A DNA stretch of 64,000 bases from Acinetobacter bohemicus ANC 3994 (GTDB lineage: Bacteria > Pseudomonadota > Gammaproteobacteria > Pseudomonadales > Moraxellaceae), in assembly GCF_000367925.1 (NCBI RefSeq), contig NZ_KB849164.1:660349-724348 (forward strand), read 5' to 3'. Made by a program: the position numbers and the translations under genes. How positions within the stretch are numbered: position 1 is the first letter of the stretch; the number at the start of each line of letters is the position of its first letter. Positions 45,401 through 54,878 of the stretch are shown piece after piece. The notes under the pieces were generated by a model that saw only the letters and a list, made by a program, of their open reading frames with translations, did no database searches and was not told the DNA's origin.

Positions 45401-45879
45401 TGAAAACAGCAGAAAAAATACACAATTCCATTGAGCAATCGATGGAAAAGATCACCGATTATCTTGAACGCCTGTCTGTGCGTGAACGCTATATGGTAGT
45501 TTTTACCACAATTTTTGTGGTGGTTGCGGTAGTGGGTTCAGCGCTTTGGTATATGCATGCAGCCGCAGAAAAACAGCAAAACCGGGTCAATGATTTAAAA
45601 GACATGATGGTTTGGATGCAAAGCAATGCAGTGACCATGAAGCCTGCCGATGATTTGCAATTAAGCGCATCGGATAAAGTTCAGCGTGTTGCTCAGCAGC
45701 AGAGTTTATCGGTTGCATCGCAACAGGCAGGTGAGCAAATTCAAATTGTGGCCACACATGCAAATTATGCAATTTTAGCCAATTTTTTAACGCAATTAGC
45801 ACAAATGGGACTAAGTCTTGAAAAAATAGAATTAATTTCAGAAGCGGGGCAGATTAAATTAACAGCGACAGTGCAATAA
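45400..45879 (+). CDS. gspM: Type II secretion system protein GspM
   Basis: The 159-aa bitopic protein has a short cytoplasmic start with LSVRERYMV before its single membrane helix (residues 33-49) and a periplasmic ferredoxin-like domain. GspM partners with GspL. The ATG overlaps the gspL stop. It lies about 90 bp before pyrD, between general metabolic genes. Confidence 0.9.
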   Translation: MKTAEKIHNSIEQSMEKITDYLERLSVRERYMVVFTTIFVVVAVVGSALWYMHAAAEKQQNRVNDLKDMMVWMQSNAVTMKPADDLQLSASDKVQRVAQQQSLSVASQQAGEQIQIVATHANYAILANFLTQLAQMGLSLEKIELISEAGQIKLTATVQ

Positions 45880-45969
45880 TGGGTGAAAATAAAGACCCGC
45901 TAAGCATGGTGTTTTGTATAGGCTATGCCTATAATATGGCGACTTAAAAAGCAGTAGACTTTTACAGAT

Positions 45970-46980
45970 ATGTTATATTCTCTTGCTCGCCCTTTGTTGT
46001 TTTCTTTAGCACCAGAGCGTGCACATGAGCTAACACTATCGTTATTGAAATCGGCCCATCGTATGGGCATGATGCGTCAAAGCATTGCCTCTAAACCGGT
46101 TACTTGTATGGGAATTCAATTCCCGAATCCAGTTGGTTTGGCGGCAGGTTTAGACAAAAATGGCGCTTATATTGATGCCTTAGCTGGACTAGGCTTTGGT
46201 TTTATTGAAATTGGAACCATTACACCACGTCCACAAGCGGGTAATCCGCATCCTCGTTTATTCCGTTTAGTTGAAGCCAAAGCCATTATTAACCGTATGG
46301 GGTTTAATAATGACGGGGTAGATAAACTGGTTGAAAATGTTAAAGCTTCGAAATTCAAAGGAATTTTGGGAATTAACATTGGTAAAAATGCCGATACCCC
46401 AGTTGAAAATGCAGTCGATGATTATCTGATTTGTCTTGAAAAAGTCTATAACTACGCTTCTTATGTGACAGTGAATATTTCATCGCCAAACACCAAAAAT
46501 TTGCGTAGTTTGCAAAGCGGTGATGCACTGACAGAATTGTTAGAGACGTTAAGAAAACGTCAGCTTGAATTGGCAGAAGAACATCAACATTACGTACCGC
46601 TTGTGCTTAAGGTTGCCCCAGATTTAAGCGCTGAAGATATCGAATTTATTGCAAAGCAATTGCTGCAATTTAAAATTGATGGTTTGATTGTGACCAATAC
46701 GACTTTGTCACGTGAAGGCGTGGAAAATCTGAAATATGCGGACGAGGCAGGTGGCCTATCTGGCGCGCCAGTGTTTGAGAAAAGCACAGCATGTTTGGCA
46801 GCATTTTCAAAAGCTTTAGATGGTCAAATTCCATTGATTGGTGTTGGTGGTATTTTGTCGGGCGAACAAGCTTTGGCTAAACAAGATGCCGGTGCAAACC
46901 TTGTACAAATTTATAGTGGCCTCATATATACAGGGCCAACACTAATTAAAGATTGTGTTGATGCTCTAAAATCATCATGA
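45970..46980 (+). CDS. pyrD: Dihydroorotate dehydrogenase (quinone), class 2
   Basis: This membrane-associated FMN enzyme oxidises dihydroorotate with quinone. The 336-aa protein has the class 2 N-terminal helix (LARPLLFSLAPERAHELTL), NPVGLAAGLDKNG, the catalytic-Ser region NISSPNTKNLR, and the phosphate-binding GVGGILSGEQAL loop. It overlaps cvpA by four bases (ATGA). Confidence 0.97.
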   Translation: MLYSLARPLLFSLAPERAHELTLSLLKSAHRMGMMRQSIASKPVTCMGIQFPNPVGLAAGLDKNGAYIDALAGLGFGFIEIGTITPRPQAGNPHPRLFRLVEAKAIINRMGFNNDGVDKLVENVKASKFKGILGINIGKNADTPVENAVDDYLICLEKVYNYASYVTVNISSPNTKNLRSLQSGDALTELLETLRKRQLELAEEHQHYVPLVLKVAPDLSAEDIEFIAKQLLQFKIDGLIVTNTTLSREGVENLKYADEAGGLSGAPVFEKSTACLAAFSKALDGQIPLIGVGGILSGEQALAKQDAGANLVQIYSGLIYTGPTLIKDCVDALKSS

Positions 46981-47561
46981 ATACACTGGATATCTTTGTA
47001 CTCATTATTTTGCTCATTGGAGGGCTAAACGGTTTGCGACAAGGATTGGTTACAGCCTTTGCGAACTTGGTAGGATGGATTTTTGCACTGATTATTGGTG
47101 CAAAATATGCAGTCATCCTAGCACCTTCGATGGTCTCGTTGAGTCAAGATCCAGTGGTACAAAAAATAGCAGCTTTTGCATTTATTGTATTGGTGATTGT
47201 GGTTTTAACTTGGATTATTACTGCGTTACTCAATAAAATATTAAAGAGCTTGAAACTAGGACCATTAAACCGTTTAGCGGGTGGTGCTTTTGGTTCTTTA
47301 AAAGGTTTATTGATTGTACTGATTACTATGCAGGGGATTGGTCCTTGGGTGGAAAGTTCACCCCATTGGAAACAATCTAAACTTGTACAACGCCTGATGC
47401 CTTATGCACCATGGGCAACCAAACTTTCAAAAGATGCGGCACATGACGCGCTTGATCATATTAAGTCTGAAGATGCATCGAAATCTTCAGGCTCGTCATC
47501 TGATAAAACGCAGAAGCATGCAGCGCGTACAGATGAATCAACAAATAATCCTTTTTATTAA
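46977..47561 (+). CDS. cvpA: CvpA family membrane protein
   Basis: The 194-aa protein has four hydrophobic segments and a charged tail rich in Ser, Lys and Asp. The N-terminal FVLIILLIGGLNGLRQGLV segment is the CvpA signature. E. coli CvpA is needed for colicin V export and envelope functions. It overlaps pyrD and ends 24 bp before purF, the usual cvpA-purF order. Confidence 0.92.
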   Translation: MNTLDIFVLIILLIGGLNGLRQGLVTAFANLVGWIFALIIGAKYAVILAPSMVSLSQDPVVQKIAAFAFIVLVIVVLTWIITALLNKILKSLKLGPLNRLAGGAFGSLKGLLIVLITMQGIGPWVESSPHWKQSKLVQRLMPYAPWATKLSKDAAHDALDHIKSEDASKSSGSSSDKTQKHAARTDESTNNPFY

Positions 47562-47585
47562 TCCTAGCGTGTTTGCGAGGTTGCT

Positions 47586-49124
47586 ATGTGTGGAGTAGTT
47601 GGTATAGCTGGTAAGTCACCTGTTAACCAAATGTTGTTTGATGCATTAACGATGTTACAGCATCGTGGTCAGGATGCAGCCGGAATAGTAACTTGTCATG
47701 AAGGGCGGTTGTTCTTGCGTAAGGACAACGGTATGGTACGCGATGTTTTTCATACGCGTCATATGCGTGCATTGCTAGGTAATTACGGTATTGGTCATGT
47801 GCGTTATCCTACAGCGGGTTCATCAAGCAGTGCAGAAGCACAGCCATTTTATGTGAACTCACCTTATGGGATTACTTTGGCGCATAACGGTAACTTGACC
47901 AACGCTGAAGAAATTCACGATGATTTGTTTAAAACAGATCTTCGTCATATGAATACGGATTCAGATTCAGAAGTATTGTTAAATGTCTTTGCACATGAAA
48001 TGCAAAAAAATGGCAAGCTGAATCCAACCCCAGAAGATATTTTTAAAGTGGTTTCACGTGTTCATGAGCGTTGTAAAGGTGCTTATGGTGTTGTGGCAAT
48101 GATCACTGGACAGGGTTTGGTCGGCTTTCGTGATCCAAACGGTATTCGTCCATTAATTTATGGTTCACGCGAAACGGAACAAGGCATGGAATACATCATT
48201 GCCTCTGAATCTGTTGCGATTAGAGCTTTAGGTTTTAAAGTCGAGCGTGATATTGAGCCGGGTGAAGCAATCTTTATTTCATCGGAAGGTGAGATTTTTA
48301 CCCAGCAATGTGCAACAAACCCAGAATATCGCCCATGTATTTTTGAATACGTTTATTTTGCGCGTCCAGATGCGATTATTGACGGTATTTCGGTATACAA
48401 AGCACGTTTGAAAATGGGTGAAAAACTTGCCTATAAAATTTCACGTGAATGGGGCGAGGAACACGATATTGATGTGGTGATTCCAATTCCAGATACATCA
48501 CGTACTTCAGCTTTAGAGCTTGCCAATATTCTGGGTGTGAAGTTTCGTGAAGGCTTTATGAAGAACCGTTATATCGGACGTACCTTCATTATGCCGGGTC
48601 AGAAACAGCGTGAAAAATCAGTTCGTCAAAAGTTAAACCCAGTGGAACTTGAGTTTAAAGGCAAGAATGTATTGCTGGTGGATGACTCGATTGTTCGTGG
48701 TACGACCTGTAACGAAATTATTCAAATGGCACGTGATGCAGGTGCGAAAAAAGTATTTTTTGCTTCTGCTGCACCTATGGTGAAATATCCAAATGTGTAT
48801 GGTATTGATATGCCTGCGAAAGATGAGCTTATTGCCTCTGGTCGTAGCGTTGAAGAGATCCGTGAAATTATTGGTGCAGATCGTTTAATTTTCCAAGATT
48901 TGGAGGATTTAAAAGGTGCAGTACGTACCAGTAAAGTGCCAGCATTACAGGAATTTGATTGCTCTGTATTTGATGGTGTGTATGTTGCAGGCGGAATCGA
49001 TGAAGCTTATTTAGATGAGCTTGAACGTAAACGTAATGATTCTGCAAAAAAAGCGAAAGGTGGTTATATTGATGTGAATATTGATGCCGCATCAGTTGAT
49101 CTTACTGGAGTAAAAGAAGAATAA
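47586..49124 (+). CDS. purF: Amidophosphoribosyltransferase
   Basis: PurF takes ammonia from glutamine and adds it to PRPP, the first committed step of purine synthesis. The 512-aa protein starts MCGVVGIAG, so the catalytic nucleophile Cys2 is exposed when Met is removed. It also has the HNGNLTN glutaminase motif, and the PRPP loop VLLVDDSIVRGTT near residue 360. It follows cvpA in an operon and ends at a GC-rich terminator. Confidence 0.98.
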   Translation: MCGVVGIAGKSPVNQMLFDALTMLQHRGQDAAGIVTCHEGRLFLRKDNGMVRDVFHTRHMRALLGNYGIGHVRYPTAGSSSSAEAQPFYVNSPYGITLAHNGNLTNAEEIHDDLFKTDLRHMNTDSDSEVLLNVFAHEMQKNGKLNPTPEDIFKVVSRVHERCKGAYGVVAMITGQGLVGFRDPNGIRPLIYGSRETEQGMEYIIASESVAIRALGFKVERDIEPGEAIFISSEGEIFTQQCATNPEYRPCIFEYVYFARPDAIIDGISVYKARLKMGEKLAYKISREWGEEHDIDVVIPIPDTSRTSALELANILGVKFREGFMKNRYIGRTFIMPGQKQREKSVRQKLNPVELEFKGKNVLLVDDSIVRGTTCNEIIQMARDAGAKKVFFASAAPMVKYPNVYGIDMPAKDELIASGRSVEEIREIIGADRLIFQDLEDLKGAVRTSKVPALQEFDCSVFDGVYVAGGIDEAYLDELERKRNDSAKKAKGGYIDVNIDAASVDLTGVKEE

Positions 49125-49144
49125 AATTCTTCTTTAATTCGATG

Positions 49145-49169
49145 AAAAGCGGGAATTTCCCGCTTTTTT
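49145..49169 (+). terminator. Terminator after purF
   Basis: A 10-bp stem (49145-49154/49158-49167) with a 3-nt loop has an A-run before and a T-run after it. Confidence 0.93.
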
Positions 49170-49215
49170 CATTTATGATAGTTCAATAAAGACAATGTAA
49201 TAGAGGATCTTTACA

Positions 49216-51105
49216 TTGAAGAGCGTGGGTTATTCTTTCATTAAAAATAAAAACATGGTTTGGTCTGCAAGTGTTTGTATACTCGCGGTGTTGTTAACGC
49301 TATTCATTTTAAATACGATTTTGGGTTTGTTGGTCTTTTATCTTGATTCAACTCAGTCTATCTTTTGGCATGCATTAAGTCCTTATCTCATTGCGTCGTT
49401 GCTTAGTGTGATGACCATTTCTGTACTTTACGAGTTCTATGTATTTCGTTCGGGTGGGCATTCGCTTGCAAAGCAATTGGGTGCTCGTCGACTCAGTTTA
49501 ATTGAAAGTATTCCTGAAGAAAATGTTGCTTTGAGAGTAACTGAGCAATTGGCGAATACCTTTTTAATTGAGACACCCGCTGTATATGTGCTTCCCGATG
49601 AAGTGGGTGTCAATGCACTGACTGCTGGATTTTATCCGCGGGATATTGTCATTATTTTGACTTGGGGCGCTTTACAAAATTTAGATGAATTGGAGCTTTA
49701 TGGCTTGTTAAGCCATGAATTTAATAAAATTTTATCGGGTGACACGGCAGAAAATACGCGATTAAAAATTCTCTATAGCAGTTTAACTACTTTTAGCCAG
49801 TGGGGCAGTAAAATTGCCAAGCTGGGTTTTACGAAGCATGGTCAAGCGCATACCCATAAATTTGCGACTTCCTTTGTTGCAATTGGGGGTGTTATTTGGT
49901 TGGTTGGAAGTCTTGGGATCTTAATTACCCGTTTTATCAAATATATATCTTTGGGTAGTCGAACCTTTAAAAATGATCAAAAAACCAAGCGCCTTATTCA
50001 AAATGATGCCAATGTTCAGACGCTATTAAGAATTTATGTGCATCATTCAGGTTCGCAAATTCATAGTGAGTATGCTGAATCTATTTCACATATGTGTTTT
50101 GCCAACTCTTTAAGTCCACAAAATTGGATGAATATCCATCCAGCGATTGAACAGCGTATTTATGAGTTGAATCCGGGTTTGGTGCAAGATTTACAGCTGG
50201 AAAATTTAAAAAAACTACGCAATCAGCCATTATTCAGTTTATTTCGATCCTTAGAGGAAATGAATAGTGAAATATATCTGCCATGGAGTTCGCCACAACC
50301 CTTGCCACTATTGCGTTTATCACCCATAAGTTTTGCCATTAAGGATGCCATTAAGCCTTTAAATCCAGAAATACGCCATAATATGCAGCGTCCAGAGTTG
50401 ATATTAAGGGCTTTGCAGACCGCGACGGGTTCGCGTGAAGTTATGGTGGCAATTTTAATGATTCGCCAATATCGTGAATTTATTCCAGCAGATGCAGAGG
50501 TTAGCCGCGCAATTGTCGATTCTTTGCTGAATTTGGATGGTCGTGTCCATATTTCTATTTTTTATGATGCATGTAAAAACATTGGTGGTATGCCAGCCAC
50601 AATTGCACGGCAATTTTTAACCAAATTGGCTCGGATTATTCAAGAAGATGGTGAAATTGGGCTGTTGGATGAATTGCTGCTTGAATATGTGAAATTTGAA
50701 TTGAATCTTCTACCGTTGCATATGCCAACCTCTCTGGGAGAGGTAAAACCCGATATTGTACGTTTGATTGATGCTTTATTGCATGTGCAGCAGATTAATA
50801 GCTTAAATCAGCTTGATGTACGTGAAAAAATTCTAAAGCGTGTACTTGGTGCGAAAGAATTGGAAATGTATACAGAAATTTCAGATGAGCCGATTGATTT
50901 GGCTGAAATTTTGAATGATATCGCGGGGTTGTTGTTGCGTGACCGTTTAAGTATTTTGGGGATTGCAGAACTCTGTTTGTGGAATGATCGTATTATCACC
51001 CAAGATGAATTGGACGTATTGCAATTGCTGTATTGGCGTTTTGGTTTTGAAACCAGTGAAATTGTTGAACAAATGCAGAAAAAAAATAGTTTGATGATTG
51101 TGTAG
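49216..51105 (+). CDS. Degenerate M48 peptidase-like membrane protein
   Basis: The 629-aa protein starts with two hydrophobic segments (17-42, 55-74), then an M48-like domain and a further hydrophobic segment near 218-235, then a long C-terminal helical region. At the zinc motif it reads HEFNK (167-171) where relatives have HEFSH, so the second zinc ligand is Lys171. The C-terminal part has a TerB-like repeat (QEDGEIGLLDELLLE; NDRIITQDELDVLQ). It could be a non-proteolytic relative. The start is TTG at 49216, nine bases after GAGG; ATG 49255 would cut into the first helix. Confidence 0.75.
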   Translation: MKSVGYSFIKNKNMVWSASVCILAVLLTLFILNTILGLLVFYLDSTQSIFWHALSPYLIASLLSVMTISVLYEFYVFRSGGHSLAKQLGARRLSLIESIPEENVALRVTEQLANTFLIETPAVYVLPDEVGVNALTAGFYPRDIVIILTWGALQNLDELELYGLLSHEFNKILSGDTAENTRLKILYSSLTTFSQWGSKIAKLGFTKHGQAHTHKFATSFVAIGGVIWLVGSLGILITRFIKYISLGSRTFKNDQKTKRLIQNDANVQTLLRIYVHHSGSQIHSEYAESISHMCFANSLSPQNWMNIHPAIEQRIYELNPGLVQDLQLENLKKLRNQPLFSLFRSLEEMNSEIYLPWSSPQPLPLLRLSPISFAIKDAIKPLNPEIRHNMQRPELILRALQTATGSREVMVAILMIRQYREFIPADAEVSRAIVDSLLNLDGRVHISIFYDACKNIGGMPATIARQFLTKLARIIQEDGEIGLLDELLLEYVKFELNLLPLHMPTSLGEVKPDIVRLIDALLHVQQINSLNQLDVREKILKRVLGAKELEMYTEISDEPIDLAEILNDIAGLLLRDRLSILGIAELCLWNDRIITQDELDVLQLLYWRFGFETSEIVEQMQKKNSLMIV

Positions 51106-51220
51106 CAAGGGTGAGATAAAATTATAGATGAGTGATGATTAAACTAATCGTCAATAAAAGCACAGCAAAATATAGATATTATCGTTAGAATACCAAGCAT
51201 TAAATTGGTGATGAAAAAAG

Positions 51221-51892
51221 ATGATAGGGCATCAGCGTGACATACTGGCGACATTAGGGATCGATATTTGGATTCCTAAGGATGTTGCATGTCAGAATAT
51301 GCCATCGTCATCGATCTGGCGAGATCAGGCTGCACCTGAATATTTGACTGAAATTGTCATTGCGAAATCTCAGCCTGAAATACCAATAGTGCCTCAGATT
51401 GAGCAGCCTAAAGTACTTGAGCGGATAGAAGCTTTAATCACACCATCTGTGATCAAAGAAGTGCCAACTGAAGTTGCACCTTTGGCTATTGAAGAACGTA
51501 CAGCTCTACAGATCGCACCTTTTCAATTACAAGCTTTTGGCTTGCCCGATTGTGTCATTGTTGTTGATGCCACGGAAATGACGGCTGAACAACAGCAGCT
51601 TTGGAATAATATTCAGCAGGCAGTTCAGGCTGAATATTATGAGCTACAGTGGCCATTTCCTTTGCTTAATTTCCAAGATAGTCGTGGTGTAGACAGTTAT
51701 GTACACGGTTTCTTGGATGCTATTAGTGCAGATAAAAACATTATTTTAATCGGGCAGCTGCCTTATTTAGCTGACCCCAAAAGTATAAATTTGGCTGGCT
51801 TGCAAGAAATGCTTGATCAGCCATTATTGAAAAAACGCCTATGGCAATTTATGCAAAAAAAAGTAATCAGAGCGCGGATGGGATATGAATAA
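51221..51892 (+). CDS. Probable DNA polymerase III psi subunit (HolD-like)
   Basis: The 223-aa protein is not annotated by any obvious strong motif, but two regions match the psi family. The N-terminus (MIGHQRDILATLGIDIW, with R6, LGI 12-14, W17) resembles the clamp-loader-binding tail of HolD. The C-terminus (LDQPLLKKRLWQFM) resembles the HolD end pattern of P-x-x-K-x-x-L-W. Between them lies a Pro-rich linker of about 85 residues. It overlaps the next gene by eight bases. The call is inference from motif resemblance. Confidence 0.6.
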   Translation: MIGHQRDILATLGIDIWIPKDVACQNMPSSSIWRDQAAPEYLTEIVIAKSQPEIPIVPQIEQPKVLERIEALITPSVIKEVPTEVAPLAIEERTALQIAPFQLQAFGLPDCVIVVDATEMTAEQQQLWNNIQQAVQAEYYELQWPFPLLNFQDSRGVDSYVHGFLDAISADKNIILIGQLPYLADPKSINLAGLQEMLDQPLLKKRLWQFMQKKVIRARMGYE

Positions 51893-52853
51893 GAAAGTTG
51901 TGGTTTTTAGTCAGCTAGATCAAGATGTACTTCAGCGCTTACAAGCTCAATATCATGTGGTGGTGATTAACCCAAAACAGGGTGATGTGAATGAGCAAAT
52001 ACGCGAACAGGTCAAAGATGCGGATGCCATGATTGGTGCGGGGCGTTTACTGAATGAAAGTAATTTGGCGACCGCACAGCAGCTTAAAATTATTTCCAGT
52101 GTGAGTGTTGGTTATGATAATTATGATCTTGCTTATTTGAATCAGAAAAAAATTTGGTTAACCAATACACCGCATGTGTTGACCGAAACCACGGCTGATT
52201 TAGCCTTTACTTTGTTGATGAGTGCTGCGCGAAAAGTGCCTTATTTAGATCAATGGACCAAGCAAGGTCATTGGCAACGTACTGTGGGTGAAGCACAATT
52301 TGGGCATGATATTTTTGGTAAAACACTCGGTATTATTGGTCTAGGTAATATTGGTGTTGCTGTGGCACGTCGTGGTTTTTATGGTTTTAATATGAATATT
52401 CTTTACCATAACCGCCGTGAAAGACTGGAATTGGCACAGCCTTTAAATGCAAAATATTGCGCTTTGAATGAGTTGTTGCAACAGTCTGATTTTATTGTTG
52501 TTGCCGTTGATTTAAATGCCGAATCTAAAGCATTAATTGGGCAATCTGAATTTGATAACATGCAACCCCATGCGGTTTTTGTAAATATTGCTCGTGGTTC
52601 TGTAGTGGATCAGCAGGCACTTATTGCTACCTTGAAGGCCGGTAAGATTTTTGCTGCGGGACTGGATGTGTATGCAAAAGAGCCGTTACAAGAATCGGAG
52701 CTTTTTCATTTGGACAATGTGGTGACTTTGCCACATGTCGGTTCTGCTACCGCAGAGACGCGTAAAAAAATGGCTGAACTCGCCTATCGTAATGTGGTGG
52801 ATGCACTTGAAGGGCAGACCCCACCTTATATCGTCAATCCTGTATTTTCTTAA
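51885..52853 (+). CDS. ghrB: D-isomer-specific 2-hydroxyacid dehydrogenase, GhrB-like
   Basis: The 322-aa NAD(P)H enzyme has SSVSVGYDNYD near residue 82, the Rossmann motif GIIGLGNIG near residue 149, the ARGSVVDQQAL catalytic-Arg region, and the catalytic-His motif LPHVGSAT near residue 285. It resembles E. coli GhrB, which reduces glyoxylate and hydroxypyruvate. Its start lies inside the end of the psi-like gene, so translation may be coupled. Confidence 0.9.
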   Translation: MNKKVVVFSQLDQDVLQRLQAQYHVVVINPKQGDVNEQIREQVKDADAMIGAGRLLNESNLATAQQLKIISSVSVGYDNYDLAYLNQKKIWLTNTPHVLTETTADLAFTLLMSAARKVPYLDQWTKQGHWQRTVGEAQFGHDIFGKTLGIIGLGNIGVAVARRGFYGFNMNILYHNRRERLELAQPLNAKYCALNELLQQSDFIVVAVDLNAESKALIGQSEFDNMQPHAVFVNIARGSVVDQQALIATLKAGKIFAAGLDVYAKEPLQESELFHLDNVVTLPHVGSATAETRKKMAELAYRNVVDALEGQTPPYIVNPVFS

Positions 52854-52939
52854 AATTTAATAACACTTCATTGCAAATGCCTTCAATTTTCAATGCTATA
52901 GTCTGATAAATTGAAAAAAAGCAGTTTGAGTATATAGCA

Positions 52940-54379
52940 TTGAAACGGTTTTTATTGGCTTGTAGTACAGCTTTGATTTCAGTCATGGGGACAACGCACA
53001 GTGCTAATCTGAATGCTGTGCCCCAGTTTAGTGTTCCTGAAATTGGCAGTGGGATTGGTTTAATTGACCAGCAAAAAGAAAAAATGATAGGGGAAAAAGT
53101 CTTTCGCGAAGTGCAAAGACACATGCCAGTCATGCAAAACCCATGGTTAGAAGATCAGTTATTCAATGTATTTGCACATATTTTAAGTCAAACCCAGCTT
53201 GGTCAGCCTATAGGCTTGGTGATCATTAACGATGCTCAAATTAATGCTTTTGCTGTTCCCGGTGGATTATTTGCCCTGAATGCAGGCTTAATTACCTCTG
53301 CTCGAAATATGGATGAGGTGGCAGGTGTAATGGCGCATGAGGTGGCACATGTATCACAACGTCATTACAGTCGTTCACAAGAAGCATTTAAGGGGCAAGG
53401 TTTACTGACCTTAGCAGGGCTTTTGGTGGGAGCTTTGGTTGCTTCGCAAGCAGATGGTGATATTGGTACAGCCGTGATGTTGGGGACACAAGCCGCATTA
53501 ATGGATAAGCAGTTGAATTATAGCCGTAACCAAGAGCGCGAAGCCGATCGTATTGGTATGCAATATATGTATTCAGCGGGTTATAACCCACAGAGTATGG
53601 CTGACTTTTTTGAGGTGATGCATCGCGCGACGAGCCAAGTGTCTTTTTTACCTGATTTTTGGTTAACACATCCATTGAGCACGGAGCGGATGAGTGAAGC
53701 ACGCTTACGGGCAAATCAATTGCCTCAAGTGAAATCGAATTTGCATGATGAAGATTTTGAAATACTGAAATGGTACAGTATGGTGATCTCTAATCAGGCA
53801 ACAGAACAACAATTACAGATTTTGGCAAATCGTAAAAATTTTGCGGGACAGGTGGCTTTATCTGCATTTTATTTAAAACAAGGCGACTATGTTCTCGCTC
53901 AGCAAGTTTTAGATCAGGCAAAGATGCATCAGCGTTTAAATAATTTGATGATTCTTATTCAAACGGATATTTATTTAGGGCAAAATAAAGTCGATGAAGC
54001 ATATACAGCGATTCAATCCACTGCGCGAATTATGCCTGAAAATAGAGCTTTAGCTTTTAAATTGGCTGAAGTGTTGATTCGTCAAAAGGAAGCAGGGCAA
54101 GCCCTGAGCTTAATCCAGCGTTTTAGCAATAAGAATCCGCGAGATATTGCTGCATGGCGTTTGATGCAACAAGCTGCAAATATTGATCAACAATCCCCTT
54201 TGAGAACGGTGAATGTATTACGTTATCGTGCAGAGGTTGAATATTGGTCGGGTTGGGAAGAAAATGCAATTAAGTCATTATTGCACGCAGAGCGTTTAGT
54301 TAAAAATAATGAAGGATTGTCTGCAAAACTTAAAATACGACTGAGTGAAATGCAAAAAGAGCGACAGCTAAAAATCTAA
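52940..54379 (+). CDS. bepA: Periplasmic M48 metalloprotease with TPR region, BepA-like
   Basis: The 479-aa precursor has a signal peptide, then an M48 domain with HEVAH at 133-137 and the third ligand in the NQEREADRIG segment near residue 200. A C-terminal half of TPR-like helices follows. This is the layout of BepA/YfgC, which helps outer-membrane protein assembly and removes stalled LptD/BamA substrates. The start is TTG at 52940; no ATG gives a complete signal peptide. Confidence 0.9.
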   Translation: MKRFLLACSTALISVMGTTHSANLNAVPQFSVPEIGSGIGLIDQQKEKMIGEKVFREVQRHMPVMQNPWLEDQLFNVFAHILSQTQLGQPIGLVIINDAQINAFAVPGGLFALNAGLITSARNMDEVAGVMAHEVAHVSQRHYSRSQEAFKGQGLLTLAGLLVGALVASQADGDIGTAVMLGTQAALMDKQLNYSRNQEREADRIGMQYMYSAGYNPQSMADFFEVMHRATSQVSFLPDFWLTHPLSTERMSEARLRANQLPQVKSNLHDEDFEILKWYSMVISNQATEQQLQILANRKNFAGQVALSAFYLKQGDYVLAQQVLDQAKMHQRLNNLMILIQTDIYLGQNKVDEAYTAIQSTARIMPENRALAFKLAEVLIRQKEAGQALSLIQRFSNKNPRDIAAWRLMQQAANIDQQSPLRTVNVLRYRAEVEYWSGWEENAIKSLLHAERLVKNNEGLSAKLKIRLSEMQKERQLKI

Positions 54380-54428
54380 CTCAGGATAATTTTTTACAGC
54401 AAAGAGAATAAAAATAAGGAGGTTGGAA

Positions 54429-54797
54429 ATGATTGAAGGGCAATGCTTATGTGGGTTGGTAACATACCGTTATCATGCCGAGATTGAAAAAACAATCATC
54501 TGTTATTGTAAGCACTGCCAACGTGCTCAAGGTTCTCTATTTGGTTGGAATAGCCCGTTAGATAAATCTAAATTTGAGATTAGTAGTGGTATTAAATTTT
54601 TAAAAGAATATTTTCATAGTCCTTATAAAGCACGTGTTTTTTGCCAAGAGTGTGGTAGTCCTATTTATTCTTATCGGGTGGATCTACCTGATGTTATACG
54701 TTTACGCTTGGGCACGGTAACCAGTGGTCAATTGCCAGCACCAACGGAACAGGCTTACCTAGAATACAAACCCTCTTTTTTGCATATAGATGAATGA
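54429..54797 (+). CDS. GFA/CENP-V family zinc protein
   Basis: The 122-aa protein begins with GQCLCGLVTY and has CYCKHCQRAQGS and FCQECGSPIY, the three cysteine clusters that bind zinc in GFA-domain proteins. Relatives bind glutathione-hydroxymethyl adducts or other carbon substrates; the function here is open. AAGGAGG lies seven bases before the ATG at 54429, which settles the start; the frame opens two codons earlier. Confidence 0.92.
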   Translation: MIEGQCLCGLVTYRYHAEIEKTIICYCKHCQRAQGSLFGWNSPLDKSKFEISSGIKFLKEYFHSPYKARVFCQECGSPIYSYRVDLPDVIRLRLGTVTSGQLPAPTEQAYLEYKPSFLHIDE

Positions 54798-54878
54798 AAT
54801 CTACCGCTAAAGTTGCTAAGTATATGATAATCTTGGTTTGAATTTATATTTTTAACGATGACCTGTATTGATTGATTT

